This document shows positions 63,763 through 64,000 of a stretch of 64,000 nt of DNA, one piece after another. Source of the DNA: Sphingomonas sp. NBWT7 (lineage in GTDB: Bacteria > Pseudomonadota > Alphaproteobacteria > Sphingomonadales > Sphingomonadaceae); the NCBI RefSeq assembly GCF_014217605.1, contig NZ_CP043639.1:62001-126000 (forward strand), read 5' to 3'. The first letter of the stretch is position 1. Each line of letters begins with the position of its first letter. Made by a program: the position numbers and the translations under genes. The notes below the pieces were generated by a model, which worked only from the letters and a program-made list of their open reading frames with translations, searched no databases and was not told where the DNA came from.

Positions 63763-64000
63763 ATGACCGACGCGTCGGATCGGTCGGTGGCGCGCGGCGG
63801 GCTGCTGCTCGGGCTGGGCGCCTACGCCTTCTGGGGCGTGCTGCCGCTCTATTTTCGCTGGCTCGGCGGGTTGCCCGCGCTGGAGATCCTCTCGCACCGC
63901 GTCGTCTGGTCGCTGCTGCTGCTCGTCGTCGTGGTGACGGCGCTGCGGCGCTGGCGCACCGTGCGTGCGGCGATAACGCCGCGCACGCTGGCGATGCTGG
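63763..64000 (+). CDS. rarD: EamA family transporter RarD (N-terminal part, cut by window end)
   Basis: Only the first 79 codons are present; the frame is open at the window edge. After a short polar start (MTDASDRSVARG) comes LLLGLGAYAFWGVLPLYFRW, then the diagnostic RarD motif EILSHRVVWSLLLLVVVV, i.e. the beginning of a ten-helix drug/metabolite transporter of the EamA superfamily. The substrate is not established for the family (chloramphenicol-sensitive protein in some annotations). It probably shares a transcript with gpmA. Confidence 0.85.
   Translation, partial: MTDASDRSVARGGLLLGLGAYAFWGVLPLYFRWLGGLPALEILSHRVVWSLLLLVVVVTALRRWRTVRAAITPRTLAML

Overview
The window is a contiguous piece of a high-G+C alphaproteobacterial chromosome, most likely Sphingomonas or a close relative (Sphingomonadaceae). 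The evidence is the 14-gene nuo operon running straight into birA-coaX-rnj-DUF1467, a PopZ-type DUF2497 protein close to valS, an alphaproteobacterial RpoH-type promoter before dnaK, a metal-site variant of HemB with Asp in place of Cys, a secreted protein resembling the CC_3452 family, and a dispersed CCTGAGC...CGAAGG repeat that I associate with sphingomonad genomes. No prophage, IS element, transposase, CRISPR array or plasmid function is visible.

Layout. 0-1.6 kb: a putative zincin-type protein facing a truncated paralogue of itself, and a periplasmic copper chaperone. 1.7-5.4 kb: dnaK-dnaJ plus a small secreted protein. 5.4-6.5 kb: tRNA-Arg(CCG), an FMN reductase and tRNA-Cys(GCA). 6.6-14.5 kb: a PIMT-like protein, TolC, a PopZ-like protein, an S9 peptidase and valS; valS carries an aberrant internal segment and an in-frame repeat. 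14.9-21.6 kb: MATE exporter, lipid kinase, hemB, two tandem GNAT acetyltransferases and a membrane-anchored spermidine-synthase-like protein. 21.6-27.7 kb (minus strand): ZnuD-like TonB receptor, a small membrane protein, and an M20 hydrolase-astA-astB operon for arginine succinylation. 27.8-42.8 kb: nuoA-N encoding respiratory complex I. Almost every junction overlaps by 1-8 nt, and several junctions are bridged by very small ORFs. 42.8-46.4 kb: birA, coaX, rnj and DUF1467.

46.5-52.9 kb is the least understood part. A large membrane coiled-coil protein (TipN-like in architecture) is divergent from a four-gene run: an HPt-like protein with no histidine at all, a membrane protein resembling a sugar-nucleotidyltransferase/CDP-alcohol transferase fusion but lacking the catalytic motifs, a DUF2336 protein, and a histidine kinase with an intact ATPase domain but no H-box histidine. 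It is my best candidate for an undescribed, phosphotransfer-independent signalling or scaffolding module.

52.9-57 kb holds a gtr-like glycosylation set (GT-C glycosyltransferase, GtrA flippase, methyltransferase, GtrB-like GT2). 57-64 kb holds a DUF885 protein, the bifunctional (p)ppGpp enzyme, a secreted CC_3452-like protein divergent from an HxlR regulator across a strong dyad, a dienelactone hydrolase, gpmA and the start of rarD.

Two genes, birA and rnj, have no ATG/GTG/TTG upstream of their conserved N-termini. They appear to start at CTG and ATT respectively, so automatic annotation probably truncates both.
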